Assembly: GCA_016788115.1 (NCBI GenBank) | Contig: JAEURR010000006.1 | Span: 310,001-374,000 of the forward strand | From: Chthonomonas sp. | GTDB lineage: Bacteria > Armatimonadota > Fimbriimonadia > Fimbriimonadales > Fimbriimonadaceae | Direction: 5' to 3' | Length of the DNA stretch: 64,000 bases | Part shown: one piece after another, positions 8,435 to 17,067 of the stretch | Position numbering within the stretch: position 1 is the stretch's first letter | How the letters are laid out: every line of letters begins with the position of its first letter | Translations under genes and position numbers: made by a program | The notes under the pieces: model-generated | Told to the model about the DNA's origin: nothing | The model's database searches: none | The model's input: the letters and a program-made list of their open reading frames with translations, nothing else

Positions 8435-9358
8435 ATGAGTAGCGACGCAACTGGAATGTTCATCACCGAGACCCACACCGATGCAGCGATCTGGATGTTT
8501 CGGGTTTCAAAAATGCTTCTGGAGGGCCAAACCCAATTCCAGACGTATCAGATCTGCGAAGTCCCCCGATTCGGCAAGTCGCTGTTCCTCGACTACAACA
8601 TTCAGACTAGCCTCATGGACGAGCACGTCTTTCACGAGTGCATGTCCCAGCCAGCGATGACGCTCCATCCCAACCCGCGCAACGTCGTGGTCTGCGGAGG
8701 CGGCGAAGGCGCAACCCTTCGCGAAGCGCTCAAGCACAACACCGTCACCCATGCGACGATGGTGGATATCGACGGCGAACTCGTGGACATGGTGAAAGAG
8801 CATATGCCGGAGTGGCACCAGGGCGCGTTTGAAGACCCCCGCACCACACTCCTGCACCTCGACGCGCGCAAATGGCTTGAGGATCATCGAGGCAGTAACT
8901 TCGATGTCATCCTGTCGGACCTGCCCAACCCCCACGAAGAGGGCCCCGGCCAGATGCTCTTCACGAAGGAGTACTTCCAGATTTGCGCCGATGCGATGGG
9001 TGACGACGGCGTCCTCGCGCTCCAGGCGGGCACCGCTAACCAGAACTACCCAGAGTGCATGCTGAGTTGCATCAAGACTCTGCAAGAGATGGACTGCTTC
9101 GCCCACGTCGCAGGCTACTACGGCATCGTGACCACGTTCTTCCAGCCGTGGGGATTCGTCCTTGCCAGCAAGAAGCATGACCCACTTGCACTTACCGTCG
9201 AAGAGATCAAGCGGCGCTTCACCGAGCGCGGCGTGAAGACCCGCTACTACACCCCCGAATTCCACTCCGCAGTGTTCGCGTTACCGCCCTATCTGATGGA
9301 GCAATGGGACAAGGCGCGAGTGCTCACCGACTCCGATCCGTTTATCTGGACCGCATAA
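8435..9358 (+). CDS. speE: Spermidine synthase (polyamine aminopropyltransferase)
   Basis: A 307-residue enzyme transferring the aminopropyl group of decarboxylated S-adenosylmethionine to putrescine. The Rossmann SAM-binding motif VVVCGGGEGATLRE, the acidic VDIDGELV that holds the nucleoside, and the catalytic-region DLPNPHEEGPGQ (the family has D-x-x-D/N-P) are present; YFQPWGFVLASKKHDP is also typical. ATG 8435 is chosen because TACTCT ends 7 bases before it; no Shine-Dalgarno site is visible and the upstream in-frame start lies inside the terminator hairpin. Confidence 0.93.
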   Translation: MSSDATGMFITETHTDAAIWMFRVSKMLLEGQTQFQTYQICEVPRFGKSLFLDYNIQTSLMDEHVFHECMSQPAMTLHPNPRNVVVCGGGEGATLREALKHNTVTHATMVDIDGELVDMVKEHMPEWHQGAFEDPRTTLLHLDARKWLEDHRGSNFDVILSDLPNPHEEGPGQMLFTKEYFQICADAMGDDGVLALQAGTANQNYPECMLSCIKTLQEMDCFAHVAGYYGIVTTFFQPWGFVLASKKHDPLALTVEEIKRRFTERGVKTRYYTPEFHSAVFALPPYLMEQWDKARVLTDSDPFIWTA

Positions 9359-9404
9359 CCACAAATGTATCGTAAGCACACAAAAACTACCGTACTATTT
9401 GCAA

Positions 9405-10376
9405 ATGGGATATCGGTTTTTGTGTGTTGTGTCGGGCGTTATTGCCGTTACATCAGCCATTGCTTCCTTCGACCTAATGCTCATCCCAGATACGGCGAAC
9501 AACCGTATTTTGCGCTACGACCCGGTAGCCGGGATCTCGCTTGGCCAAATCGCGTACTCCGCTCCACGCCATGTGGCAGCCGTCGCAGGCGATCCGATGG
9601 CAGTGGTCACCGCAACGTACGGAACGCGGCAGTTGAACTATTCAACTGGCGAGCGGGGGAAGTTCACCAATCTCGGGACGTGGAGCTCAGTCATTACCGG
9701 CAACGCGGCCTCCCCGTACCTCGTCATTGCGGGCACCCAGATTTCGATCCTAAATTCTAACCTGGGGCTCGTTGGGTCAACGGCCCTTCCCGCAGGCGTG
9801 ACACTCAGCCATCTCGTTAAGGTAGGGGGCGGGAGATTTCGCGGCATCGGAAGAAATGCAACAGGGGATATCGTCACCACGCTTTACGATTCCAGCTATG
9901 CGCAGGTTGGCAGCGCGTCAACGCTGATACCGGCGTCAAGCACTTCGATAAATGATCCGATTGGCCAACCCACGTACTGGCTAAACAACGGCGGCTCTCC
10001 GTTCTTCTCGTTCGTGTTTCGCACCAATGCATCGAACCTGAACATCCATCGGGTCTCGATGAACGACGGGTTCACCATTTCAGCGACGGCGAATCAATCC
10101 CTCAGCGGGTTCTTCTCGGGTGCGGACCTTATTCCTTCGATGGTGACAGGACACAACGCGATCTACTGCGTCGGCACGAACAGCGGCGGCACTGGCTTGC
10201 AGATCACCGAGTTCGCTGCAGTGACGTCACTCATCGCGACCACGAGCACCACGATCTCGGGAATGACCGCACCGACCGGCAACTGGGGACTGGCCAACGT
10301 CGTCGCTCCCGAGCCCGAGGCGTGGGCGGCCTTGAGTCTGGGCCTTGCGGCGCTGATGTGTCGCCGCAAGAAATAG
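9405..10376 (+). CDS. PEP-CTERM sorting-domain protein
   Basis: A 323-residue exported protein. The N-terminus (YRFLCVVSGVIAVTSAIA) is a signal peptide, the middle has NNRILRYDP-type beta-propeller-like sequence (SMP-30/NHL-like start), and the C-terminus is VVAPEPEAWAALSLGLAALM followed by CRRKK: a PEP motif, a hydrophobic helix and a basic tail. Exosortase (44380) would cut at this site and move the protein to the surface. ATG 9405 is chosen because TACTAT lies 6 bases upstream, so the mRNA may be leaderless; TTG 9399 is an in-frame alternative. Confidence 0.82.
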   Translation: MGYRFLCVVSGVIAVTSAIASFDLMLIPDTANNRILRYDPVAGISLGQIAYSAPRHVAAVAGDPMAVVTATYGTRQLNYSTGERGKFTNLGTWSSVITGNAASPYLVIAGTQISILNSNLGLVGSTALPAGVTLSHLVKVGGGRFRGIGRNATGDIVTTLYDSSYAQVGSASTLIPASSTSINDPIGQPTYWLNNGGSPFFSFVFRTNASNLNIHRVSMNDGFTISATANQSLSGFFSGADLIPSMVTGHNAIYCVGTNSGGTGLQITEFAAVTSLIATTSTTISGMTAPTGNWGLANVVAPEPEAWAALSLGLAALMCRRKK

Positions 10377-10406
10377 TGCAAAAAATACGGGCATTTGCGC
10401 ACTATT
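10372..10406 (+). repeat. Inverted repeat after the PEP-CTERM gene
   Basis: AATAGTGC at 10372-10379 and GCACTATT at 10399-10406 are exact reverse complements, with CAAA/TTTG continuing the stem. The left arm includes the PEP-CTERM stop codon. TATAAT (10411-10416) follows, so this could be a weak terminator for the upstream gene or an operator at the promoter of the next gene. Confidence 0.4.
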
Positions 10407-10450
10407 GCCCTATAATTAGACTAATCACACACATCACTACGTGGGGGACG

Positions 10451-10837
10451 ATGATGTTTCAACCCGTGTACGTCTACATTGCGTCGAATTCTGTCGGCGC
10501 TCTTCACATCGGCACCAGCCGCAATCTTCTCGTAACAATGCGCCAGTTCAAAGAGCGCTCGGTCGTTCCTGCGGGCTGGGTCCTCGGTGTGGACCAGCTG
10601 TTGTTCGTTCGACAATGTATGACGCTCGACGAAGCCCTTCGGTTAGAGTCTTCTTTGCGCCACATGGGACGCAAAACGCTTCAGCGCCTCATCCGATTTG
10701 ACAACCCCGCGATGCTTGATCTCAGCCGGCCCTGGTACGTCGTCAAAGTCGGTGAGAACGGCCCTGATTACATCGAGAACCGGATGCCGAACTACGTGGC
10801 GCATGAGATCGCCGCCACTCAAGCCCTCCTGAACTGA
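10451..10837 (+). CDS. GIY-YIG-like domain protein
   Basis: A 128-residue protein whose first half resembles the GIY-YIG nuclease fold: VYVYIASNSVGALHIGTSRN matches the two Tyr-containing strands, then Arg in TMRQFKER and Glu in DEALRLESSLRHMG at the usual distances. The second motif reads HIG, not YIG, so activity may be altered. No DNA-binding domain is attached. ATG 10451 follows GGGGG; ATG 10454 is an alternative. TATAAT at 10411-10416 is the likely -10 box. Could be a stand-alone nuclease or a degenerate member. Confidence 0.6.
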   Translation: MMFQPVYVYIASNSVGALHIGTSRNLLVTMRQFKERSVVPAGWVLGVDQLLFVRQCMTLDEALRLESSLRHMGRKTLQRLIRFDNPAMLDLSRPWYVVKVGENGPDYIENRMPNYVAHEIAATQALLN

Positions 10838-10868
10838 GCCCGTCGGTTAAACCCGGTACTCTCGGACG

Positions 10869-12113
10869 ATGCTGAGTAGCACCGACTCCCTCGCAGCTGT
10901 GCGCGCCCAAGCGCGAGCGCAGTTCCCCGCCCTCGCATCTGACTTTGCTTTCTTTGAGAACGCGGGCGGCTCCCAGGTCCCGACCAGCGTCATCGAGGCG
11001 ATCCACTCATTCCTGCTCGAATCGTACGCACAGACCGGTGCCAGCTACCCCGCCAGCCTCCAAGCATCTGCCGTCAATGCGGAGGCTCATGCGTTCGTGA
11101 ACGACCTGTTCGGGGGTGCCGGAAGAGGCAAAGTCGCTTTCGCTCAGTCGGCGAGTTCCCACTTCCATACCCTCGCGCAATCCATCCGCCCCACGCTCCG
11201 GCCCGGTGACGAGATCGTCATCGCGGTGGCAAACCACGAGTCGAACGTCGGCCCGTTTGTTCGGCTGCAGGAGTTCGGCGTGAAAATCCGGTGGTGGGAG
11301 GTCCATCCCGAGACCGGCGTGTACGGACCCGATGGGCTTGTTCCCCTTCTGAGCGACCGCACTCGACTGATCTGCTATCCGCGAACCAGCAACCTGCTCG
11401 GAGACGTGCAAGACTGCGCCGCCGTCAGCCGCTTGGCACGTGGTGTGGGTGCATGGACGGTGGTCGATGCGGTGGCGAGCGCGGCCCACGAGCCGCTATC
11501 GGTTGTAGAGTGGGATGTGGATTTCTGCGCCTTCAGCCACTACAAGGTATATGGTCCACACGTCGGTGCGATGTGGATTCGCAACGAATGCCTGGAGAAG
11601 ATCGACGGTCCGAACCACTTCTTCAACCTGCCCGGCGAGTGGGCGAACCGATTCGAGCTGGGCTGTCTTCCGTACGAACTGCTCGCCGGAATTCTTGGGC
11701 TTCGCGAGTACTTACGAACACTCGCTCCGGAAGCGAGCAGCGACCGGGAACGAGTCGCGCAGTCGTTCAAATCGATGCACGCTTTGGAGCAACCCCTGAC
11801 CGAACACATGCTTGCTTGGCTGAAGCTCCGGGACGACCTGCGCATCATCGGCCCGACGAGCCCTTCCGAGCGGCACCCGACGATCAGCTTCGTTCACAAC
11901 CGGCTGAGCAGTGAGACCATCGCGACGGCGCTATGTGATCGTGGATTCGGCGTCAAGTACGGGCACATGTACGCCTATCGGCTGTGCGAGGCGCTTGGTT
12001 TGGATCTCGTCCAAGGCGTCGTCCGGATCAGCGCCGTCCACACGAACACCCCTGACGAGGTGGAGCGTTTGCTGAAAGCACTTGGGTCGATCTTGGAAGG
12101 CGCAGTACAATAG
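10869..12113 (+). CDS. Cysteine desulfurase-like class V PLP enzyme
   Basis: A 414-residue class V aminotransferase of the SufS/CsdA-like group (VC1184-type branch). NAGGSQVP near 31, H123 in ANHESNVGP, D200 in TVVDAVAS and the PLP lysine K226 in SHYKVYGP are visible. The C-terminal loop that in SufS reads RxGHHCA is here KYGHMYAYR, so the persulfide Cys is absent. It is the first gene of a unit with cysteine dioxygenase 13 bases downstream and an exporter. That context suggests it acts on cysteine sulfinate (a desulfinase giving alanine and sulfite). TACTCT lies 6 bases before the ATG. Confidence 0.82.
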   Translation: MLSSTDSLAAVRAQARAQFPALASDFAFFENAGGSQVPTSVIEAIHSFLLESYAQTGASYPASLQASAVNAEAHAFVNDLFGGAGRGKVAFAQSASSHFHTLAQSIRPTLRPGDEIVIAVANHESNVGPFVRLQEFGVKIRWWEVHPETGVYGPDGLVPLLSDRTRLICYPRTSNLLGDVQDCAAVSRLARGVGAWTVVDAVASAAHEPLSVVEWDVDFCAFSHYKVYGPHVGAMWIRNECLEKIDGPNHFFNLPGEWANRFELGCLPYELLAGILGLREYLRTLAPEASSDRERVAQSFKSMHALEQPLTEHMLAWLKLRDDLRIIGPTSPSERHPTISFVHNRLSSETIATALCDRGFGVKYGHMYAYRLCEALGLDLVQGVVRISAVHTNTPDEVERLLKALGSILEGAVQ

Positions 12114-12126
12114 CCGCTGAGGTTCA

Positions 12127-12702
12127 ATGATGAGCAGTTCCCTGTGTCCCGAGCTCCAAGCGTTCCTGGCCGAAGTCGATGCCGCGGTCGAGATCGACTG
12201 TACGACCGCACGATGTCACCGTGTGAAGGATCTGCTCGAAGAGCTCTTCCACTCGGGGCGAGACCTTATTCCCGCCGAGTATCTGCGGCCATGCGAGACA
12301 TCCTACGCCCGACACCTCCTGCACCGCGACCCGGCCGGGCGTTACAGTATCGTGATGATGGTCTGGAACGTCGGCCAAGGCACCTACCTGCACGACCACG
12401 CGGGTGAGTGGTGCGTGGAGTGCGTCTACCGCGGCCAGATCAGGGTCCAGAGTTACGATCTCAAGAGCGAGTCAGAGGAAGGAACCTTCCAATTCGAGAA
12501 GGCCAAAGAGGTCCTCGCCGGAATCGGCAATGCAGGCGCGCTCATCCCGCCGTTCGACTACCACACGATCTCAAACGCACTCCCCGACACCGCTTCGATC
12601 ACCATGCACATCTACGGTCACGAACTCACTTGGTGCCACATCTTCGAGCCTGTCGAAGGAGGATTCAAGCGCGTGCGCCGCGAGCTAGGCTATACGGCGT
12701 GA
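12127..12702 (+). CDS. Cysteine dioxygenase type I
   Basis: A 191-residue cupin iron enzyme oxidising L-cysteine to cysteine sulfinate. The three iron-ligand histidines align as H89 and H91 (YLHDHAGEWC) and H146 (YHTISN). C96 lies five residues after H91, as Cys93 does in mammalian enzymes, and Y163 in MHIYGHEL matches the crosslinking Tyr157; bacterial members usually have Gly at the Cys position. It sits between the class V PLP enzyme (13 bases upstream) and the exporter, whose GTG overlaps its stop. ATG 12127 or ATG 12130 may start it. Confidence 0.9.
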   Translation: MMSSSLCPELQAFLAEVDAAVEIDCTTARCHRVKDLLEELFHSGRDLIPAEYLRPCETSYARHLLHRDPAGRYSIVMMVWNVGQGTYLHDHAGEWCVECVYRGQIRVQSYDLKSESEEGTFQFEKAKEVLAGIGNAGALIPPFDYHTISNALPDTASITMHIYGHELTWCHIFEPVEGGFKRVRRELGYTA

Positions 12703-13709
12703 CCGCCCTCCAAAAGCTTGCTCCGGGTGTACTTTTCGCCACCGGGCTCGCCATCGCCGCGGTTTGGCTCGCCGGTCTCCCCTGGGTCATGCAGACCCTC
12801 CACTGGAGTCCGCTCCTCATCGTGATTCTCCTCGGGATGGCGATCGCCTCGACCACTCAGCTTCCCGAAATGTTAGGTCCGGGCATCAAATGGTGCCAGA
12901 AACCGATGCTTCGCATCGGGGTCGCCTGCCTCGGGATCAAGCTGAGCCTCGGCGCGCTCGCCGAGATCGGCGGTCCCGCGCTCATTGTGGTGGGTATCAC
13001 AACCGCCGTCGGCATGGCGGGTGGCGTTTGGCTCGCTCAGCGGATGGGCGTCGAGCGCTCGCTAGGCTTGCTCTTGGCGACCGGTGGTGCAGTGTGCGGT
13101 GCGTCGGCCATCGTCGCCGCCGACTCGGTAGTCCAAGCGGAGCACAAGGACACCGCCGCCAGTCTCGGGATCGTCACCCTCTGGGGGACGATCGGCATCG
13201 TCCTCTACTCGTTGCTCTCCCACGTTTTCAGCGTTGGCAGTTTCGCATACGGGCTCTTCTGTGGGGCGACGCTCCACGAGGTGGCCCAAGTCGTCGCCGC
13301 ATCCGCAGCGATGGGCTCAGATGCCCAGGGCACCGCAACGGTTGCCAAGCTAGCGCGCGTTGCGCTCCTCGCTCCGATCATCTTTGGACTTGGGTTGTGG
13401 CTGCGTCGCCAGGGACACTCGACGGGTGAAACCAAGACACCGCTGTTACCGTGGTTCGTCACCGCATTCCTCCTACTCGCCGCTCTACGCACTGCGGCTC
13501 CATCGCTGGGGATCGAATCGCTACTCAAGACTCAGTTTGAGCCCTTCGTCCCGTTCGTTTTGAGCATCGGCATGGCCGGAGTAGGCCTTCAAACCGGGTT
13601 TGGCGACCTAGTGAAGGCAGGCTGGCGACCCGTGTATCTTGCGCTCATCCAGTGGGTGCTCATGATCGCCGTGTCGGTGCCGCTCATCATGATGCTTGGG
13701 CACCGCTAG
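12699..13709 (+). CDS. YeiH family putative sulfate/sulfite exporter
   Basis: A 336-residue integral membrane protein of the UPF0324/YeiH family with about ten hydrophobic segments. GPGIKWCQKPMLRIGVACLG near residue 60, GGAVCGASAIVA near 128 and GATLHEVAQVVAA near 190 are typical. The start GTG 12699 overlaps the upstream stop (GTGA), so translation is coupled to cysteine dioxygenase; longer readings begin inside that gene and are rejected. Export of sulfite or sulfate made from cysteine sulfur is the simple reading of the context. It ends by overlapping the convergent MATE gene by 4 bases. Confidence 0.85.
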   Translation: MTALQKLAPGVLFATGLAIAAVWLAGLPWVMQTLHWSPLLIVILLGMAIASTTQLPEMLGPGIKWCQKPMLRIGVACLGIKLSLGALAEIGGPALIVVGITTAVGMAGGVWLAQRMGVERSLGLLLATGGAVCGASAIVAADSVVQAEHKDTAASLGIVTLWGTIGIVLYSLLSHVFSVGSFAYGLFCGATLHEVAQVVAASAAMGSDAQGTATVAKLARVALLAPIIFGLGLWLRRQGHSTGETKTPLLPWFVTAFLLLAALRTAAPSLGIESLLKTQFEPFVPFVLSIGMAGVGLQTGFGDLVKAGWRPVYLALIQWVLMIAVSVPLIMMLGHR

Positions 13710-15184
13710 ACTTGCTGCGTCTTCCACTGTCCCCGCCGAAACACAACAATGGCCATCGCGCCTTGGATCGCTTGGCTCAGGCTCATCGCGATCCACGCGC
13801 CGGTCGGGCCCATGGCAATCGGATGGACTAGGAGCCACGCGAGCGGCACCCGCAACAACCAAAGACACCATATGGTAATCCAGACCGGTCGGACCGTATC
13901 GCCAGCCCCCTGCATTGCGCCGATCATAATCATCGCGTAACTAAAGAGGACCTCGGTGAGACACAACCAGCGGATCAGGCTTACTGCTTCCTCGCGGGTT
14001 TTCTGCTTCCCTGCCAACTCGTCGGGCCGTGCCACGACTGGCTCAACCCGCTTCGACTCAGCTCGGATTGACACGGGCTCGCTAGAGATCATGGTCTTCG
14101 CGACGAGCGGAGAGTAGAGGTAGATCGGGACGACGAGCGCGGCAATGACAAGCGCACCGCTGTGCGCCGCAACCCAGGTCACCCGCTCGGCGCGGTCGGG
14201 CTTCTTTGCGCCCAGGCTCTGACCAACGAGCGCAGACGTAGCCATCGACAGTCCAAACGCAGGCATGAACATGATCGATTCCACCGCGAATGCGACTCCC
14301 ATCGCCGCGATCGCTGGCTCGCCGTTGACCGACTTAGCGATGATCACGGTGAACGCGGTCAGCGAGAGCACGCGCAGGAACGACATGAGTGCGCTCGGGA
14401 TCGAAATCCGAAGGATCCTCGCCGCCCAATCGCGACGGGGCAATCGGATCGAGAGCAAGTTCCCCAATGGCGTGCGGCGTGAGTACACCACGTATACGAC
14501 CGCCGACAACCATGCGCTGATGGTCATGGCGACCGCCGCACCGGGAAGCCCGAGCCCCACGCCCGGCAGCATGAAGTGTGCGCCGAGGAACGTCGCGGGA
14601 CGCGCCGGAAAGATCATGACGAAGTTCAGAAGAATGTGGAGTGCGATCTGCAGGCCCGAGATCACCATCGGGCTCTTGGTATCCCCCACGCCTCGCAGGC
14701 ACGCGGCCAGCGTTTGGATGATGTAGATCGCTGGGAGGCCGAGGGCAAACATCGCCACGTACTGAACCATGAGCTCGCGTCCACGATCCGCATCGGCGGG
14801 CAAGACGTAGTGCCCCACAAAGGGCGTGAGCATAAAACTCAGCAACGCCAAGATCACAGAGGTCACTACTGCCAGATTGAGAGACTGCTGCGCCGCTGCT
14901 CGGTATTCGGGGACATCCTTTGCGCCATAAGCACGGCTTACCAGTGCGGTCGCACCGGTGGCCACCGCCATCGCCAACGAAAACAGCAAGAACGTCAAGT
15001 TCATTGCTGCGCTCTGGGCGCTCAATGCCGACTGCTCCAAGTGACCTATGAAGAATCGGTCCAACAAGTTGTTTAGAACTTGGAGAGAATTCAGAGCGAC
15101 CGCGGGCCAGGCAAAGGCCCAGACGGTCCGAACAAGACGTTCTTGGCCCTCCTGGCCGGGTTCAGATGATGCTACGACGGACAA
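13706..15184 (-). CDS. MATE family multidrug efflux transporter
   Basis: A 492-residue membrane protein with about twelve hydrophobic segments arranged as two MATE repeats (WPAVALNSLQVLNNLLDRFFIG in the first; PSALMSFLRVL and GLSMATSALVGQSLGAKKP in the second). It probably exports drugs or metabolites using an ion gradient. Near residue 370 there is a hydrophilic insertion (SSEPVSIRAESKRVEPVVARP) between membrane segments. No ATG is suitable; TTG 15184 is preceded by GGTGGAG 7 bases upstream, which supports it. Confidence 0.9.
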   Translation of the reverse strand: MSVVASSEPGQEGQERLVRTVWAFAWPAVALNSLQVLNNLLDRFFIGHLEQSALSAQSAAMNLTFLLFSLAMAVATGATALVSRAYGAKDVPEYRAAAQQSLNLAVVTSVILALLSFMLTPFVGHYVLPADADRGRELMVQYVAMFALGLPAIYIIQTLAACLRGVGDTKSPMVISGLQIALHILLNFVMIFPARPATFLGAHFMLPGVGLGLPGAAVAMTISAWLSAVVYVVYSRRTPLGNLLSIRLPRRDWAARILRISIPSALMSFLRVLSLTAFTVIIAKSVNGEPAIAAMGVAFAVESIMFMPAFGLSMATSALVGQSLGAKKPDRAERVTWVAAHSGALVIAALVVPIYLYSPLVAKTMISSEPVSIRAESKRVEPVVARPDELAGKQKTREEAVSLIRWLCLTEVLFSYAMIMIGAMQGAGDTVRPVWITIWCLWLLRVPLAWLLVHPIAMGPTGAWIAMSLSQAIQGAMAIVVFRRGQWKTQQV

Positions 15185-15256
15185 GCAAACACTCCACCCC
15201 TAGTCTACGTTAACGAATACCCCCAAAGGTCCCGCATCGGTCACAATCGAGTTGCC

Positions 15257-15922
15257 ATGCGATACGAACTGCTGTATCAACCATCTTTCGCCATCGCGCG
15301 CGTCATGCTCGATCCAGGTCAGAGTATTCGGGCCGAAGCCGGGGCCATGATGAGCATGTCTCCCAGCATCAACCTGGATAGCAAGATGCAAGGCGGGATC
15401 GGCAAAGCGCTGGGCCGTTTGCTGGGCGGCGAGAGCCTGTTCCAGTCCACTTTCTCGGCGACCACCGGACCAGGCGAAGTGCTTCTCGCGCCGACTCTGC
15501 CAGGCGACATCCTCGGCGTCGAAGTTCAAGGGGGACTGATGGTGCAGAGCGGATCGTTCCTGGCCTGCGACACTCAGCTTGAGCTTACGACACAGGCGAG
15601 CGGTCGCGCGTTCTTGGGCGGCGAGGGGCTTTTCCTGCTCCGAGTGACCGGGGTGGGGACATTGCTTGCCAACGCGTTCGGCGCAATTCACCCGGTGCAA
15701 CTCATGCCCGGCCAGCCGTACATCGTCGATTCAGGGCACATCGTGGCGTTCTCGGAAGGGATGGGCTACGAGGTCCGCACCGTGAACAAGTCGCTGCTGG
15801 GCAGTCTGAAATCGGGCGAAGGATTCGTGGTCCAGCTCACGGGTCCAGGCGTGGTGTATGTCCAGACTCGCACCCCCTCCGGCTTCGCTGGCTGGGTGCG
15901 ACAGGTCGCTCCTAGCGGCTAG
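15257..15922 (+). CDS. AIM24/TIGR00266 family protein
   Basis: A 221-residue beta-rich protein. RAEAGAMMSMSPSINLDSKM, GESLFQSTFSATTGPGEVLLAP and FLGGEGLFLLRVTGVGTLL match the AIM24 (tryptophan RNA-binding attenuator-like) fold family, whose role in bacteria is unclear. The next gene begins directly after its stop codon, so the two are likely coupled. CACAAT lies 9 bases before ATG 15257. Confidence 0.85.
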   Translation: MRYELLYQPSFAIARVMLDPGQSIRAEAGAMMSMSPSINLDSKMQGGIGKALGRLLGGESLFQSTFSATTGPGEVLLAPTLPGDILGVEVQGGLMVQSGSFLACDTQLELTTQASGRAFLGGEGLFLLRVTGVGTLLANAFGAIHPVQLMPGQPYIVDSGHIVAFSEGMGYEVRTVNKSLLGSLKSGEGFVVQLTGPGVVYVQTRTPSGFAGWVRQVAPSG

Positions 15923-16321
15923 ATGCTTTGGCGAAAGGCGTACTCGCCGCACACGATTGAGCTTGCTTCGTTCCCTTCGTGGCGCGGGGTCAGCCTCCTA
16001 GGCGAAAACATGGTGGTGAGCCCGCGTGCCCTCCAAGTCGGTGCAACGGAGCTTGGGGCTGTGCTCCATATCAGGACTTGGCGGCAACTGTGCCATGGCG
16101 AGTTCGGCGGTGCAGTTCCGGTCGTGGCGTGGCTGTTTGGTCCATTCGATCCGGAGGAAGTCAAACTACTGATCCCTGCGAGCGAGCATGGCTTGACCGT
16201 GCTCTGCCCCGATCCGCCCTTGGAGGTGCGGGCACCCATGTTTGGCCTCGCTGGCACGCTGGGTTGCGTCGGACTGCCGAATGAAGACGTGTGGGGGAAA
16301 ATGGCGGACCGGCTGCGTTAG
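15923..16321 (+). CDS. Hypothetical protein after AIM24 gene
   Basis: A 132-residue protein I do not recognise. It has no signal peptide or membrane segment, is rich in Gly, Pro, Val and Leu, and has short beta-like stretches (GAVPVVAWLFGPFDPEEVKLLIP). Its ATG abuts the stop of the AIM24 gene (TAGATG), which supports cotranslation. Its last four bases overlap the convergent gene ending at 16318. Confidence 0.55.
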   Translation: MLWRKAYSPHTIELASFPSWRGVSLLGENMVVSPRALQVGATELGAVLHIRTWRQLCHGEFGGAVPVVAWLFGPFDPEEVKLLIPASEHGLTVLCPDPPLEVRAPMFGLAGTLGCVGLPNEDVWGKMADRLR

Positions 16322-17067
16322 CGCGATCTGACCGCGCCCCTGGGCGGCGAGAAGCGGAAGTTCACCTCGGGACCGAACGAGCTCATTTCGTACAGATCAA
16401 CCGTCCACTCTGTGGAGCGAGCTTCGGTTCCGCGCTTGTCGTCGCGACGGTAGTCAATCCGGTCGAGCCTCCAGCCCGGCCCGTCCGCGCTGAGTTCGTA
16501 GCGCATCGAAGTGTGCACGGGCTTGCCCGCTTCGACGTTCACCGTTGCTAGCGATTTGTCGTCGTTGAACTCCACCCAAGTCTCACCGAGCGGAACGTAC
16601 GGCATCCATGCACCGGATTTCGTGCGACTCGTCAGCCAGGAGTCGGCGAAGAGCCGCGCGATGATCGCGGACTCGCCACGAAAATGCTGTTGCGATTGAG
16701 AGGCCAGCAGGGTGGTCGGATGACCGACCGTGTCGCCGTACTTCGAAGCGGAAAACTCGTTCCGAGCAGGGTTGAACTTCCATAGTTCGACCCCGTCACC
16801 CACTACTCGCGTCACGACTTGGCCATTGCGAAAGAATGTGGCGTCGAGAAACGCGGTGCTGTCCTTGGAGGCCGGCTCCTGCATGAAGTACGCCACGACG
16901 GAGAAGTTGACCCGGTTGCCGCCGGTGACGATGCTGCCCGCCTGCTCCATGCCGATTCGCTCATTCGCGGCGAACCGTGACATCGCCGAGCTCATGACCT
17001 GAGTCGCGGTCTGAGCGGAGGCAACTGCGCTCAACGCGAGGCTGAGCGCCGCAATGAAAGACTTCAT
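16318..17067 (-). CDS. Secreted LolA-like beta protein
   Basis: A 249-residue exported protein: signal peptide MKSFIAALSLALSAVASAQ, then a chain resembling the LolA/DUF2092 lipoprotein-localization fold (FRNGQVVTRVVGDGVELWKFNP, later RYELSADGPGWRLDRIDY). Such folds hold lipid or lipoprotein in the periplasm, but assignment here is by general similarity only. It diverges from thrS; the 146-base gap holds a TTCGCA-aaag-TGCGAA palindrome at 17102-17117. Confidence 0.6.
   Translation of the reverse strand: MKSFIAALSLALSAVASAQTATQVMSSAMSRFAANERIGMEQAGSIVTGGNRVNFSVVAYFMQEPASKDSTAFLDATFFRNGQVVTRVVGDGVELWKFNPARNEFSASKYGDTVGHPTTLLASQSQQHFRGESAIIARLFADSWLTSRTKSGAWMPYVPLGETWVEFNDDKSLATVNVEAGKPVHTSMRYELSADGPGWRLDRIDYRRDDKRGTEARSTEWTVDLYEMSSFGPEVNFRFSPPRGAVRSR

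Noticed and set aside
12408-12698. Long N-terminal extension of the YeiH-type exporter
   Set aside because: It overlaps cysteine dioxygenase in another frame; the GTG at 12699 with a GTGA overlap gives a normal-length family member.
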